Positions 14,894-15,062 of a DNA stretch of 15,062 bases are shown in pieces. The translations under genes were made by a program, and so were the position numbers. The stretch is taken from positions 1-15,062 of the forward strand of contig JABHNP010000210.1 of assembly GCA_018694455.1 (NCBI GenBank), read 5' to 3'. The stretch's first letter is position 1, and each line of letters starts with the position of its first letter. This DNA comes from Planctomycetaceae bacterium. GTDB lineage: Bacteria > Planctomycetota > Planctomycetia > Pirellulales > UBA1268. The notes below the pieces were generated by a model. It was given only the letters and a program-made list of their open reading frames with translations, did no database searches and was not told the DNA's origin.

Positions 14894-15062
14894 AGTTCCA
14901 TGCCCCTTGGTTTTCATAACGAGACTTCGTCAATCAGTTTTGTGTCTGCTCCAAATCTCTCAATCTACGAGTTGCACCAAGATGCGTGACGCGGCAAACT
15001 GCTGTTGCAGCCCCATGAAGAGCTGCTTGTGAGGTGTTCTTTGTGACAAACACCTACCAAAA
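14894..15062. other. Window-edge intergenic stretch, no callable gene
   Basis: No gene, terminator or RNA can be called. On the minus strand one frame is open from the window edge to a stop near 14959, giving about 33 residues with no recognisable motif; another gives a 39-codon frame starting GTG just after an in-frame TAG. An imperfect inverted repeat GGTGTT...AACACC lies at 15033-15054 but has no T-run on either side, so it is not an evident terminator for the propeller gene. Confidence 0.4.

Noticed and set aside
15033..15054. Inverted repeat GGTGTT...AACACC as terminator of the propeller gene
   Set aside because: No T-run follows on either strand and the stem is AT-rich and bulged.
1..15062. 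CRISPR array, insertion sequence, prophage or integrase
   Set aside because: No regularly spaced repeats, transposase, integrase or terminal inverted repeats were seen. The single tRNA is followed by no integrase gene or visible duplicate of its 3' end.

Overview
The window looks like a chromosomal segment of a marine planctomycete, probably Pirellulaceae-like. Three things point there: an N-terminal LEPR-XLL-type sorting motif (LENRLVLA) on a large cysteine-free secreted protein, a secreted S1 sulfatase next to a tandem DUF1080 (3-keto-disaccharide hydrolase) protein, and a PQQ-type beta-propeller with a signal peptide. Base composition is moderate, many starts lack a strong Shine-Dalgarno site, and GTG or TTG alternatives occur. 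The lineage is inferred from gene content; no marker gene is present.

Layout. 42-1505 (minus): an aldehyde dehydrogenase with all catalytic residues and a strong ribosome binding site. 1506-1732: a divergent intergenic region with a sigma70-like promoter and two inverted repeats. 1733-2320 (plus): a small secreted thioredoxin-fold protein with a CxxC pair, followed by a strong intrinsic terminator (2366-2409). 2527-2600: a tRNA with anticodon CAT, most likely elongator Met. 2824-4989: a LEPR-XLL protein with an FN3 domain and a kelch-like propeller. 5102-6394: a secreted acetylxylan-esterase-like alpha/beta hydrolase. 6395-6804: 410 bases with no convincing gene.

6805-14893 is a run of six same-strand genes with gaps of 23-108 nt and no visible internal terminator, so it is probably one operon: D-lactate dehydrogenase (ldhA-like), secreted or lipoprotein S1 sulfatase, glucuronate/galacturonate isomerase (uxaC), secreted double-DUF1080 protein, secreted BD-FAE-like carbohydrate esterase, and a secreted PQQ-like propeller protein. 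The last 169 bases hold no gene that can be called.

Working model (inference): outside the cytoplasm the sulfatase and esterase strip sulfate and acyl groups from a uronic-acid-containing polysaccharide, and the DUF1080 protein may cleave 3-oxidised glycosides. Inside, UxaC sends the released hexuronate into central metabolism, and LdhA could reoxidise NADH when oxygen is scarce. No glycoside hydrolase, polysaccharide lyase, transporter, C3-dehydrogenase or later hexuronate enzyme (uxuA/uxuB/kdgK) lies in the window, so the substrate cannot be named.
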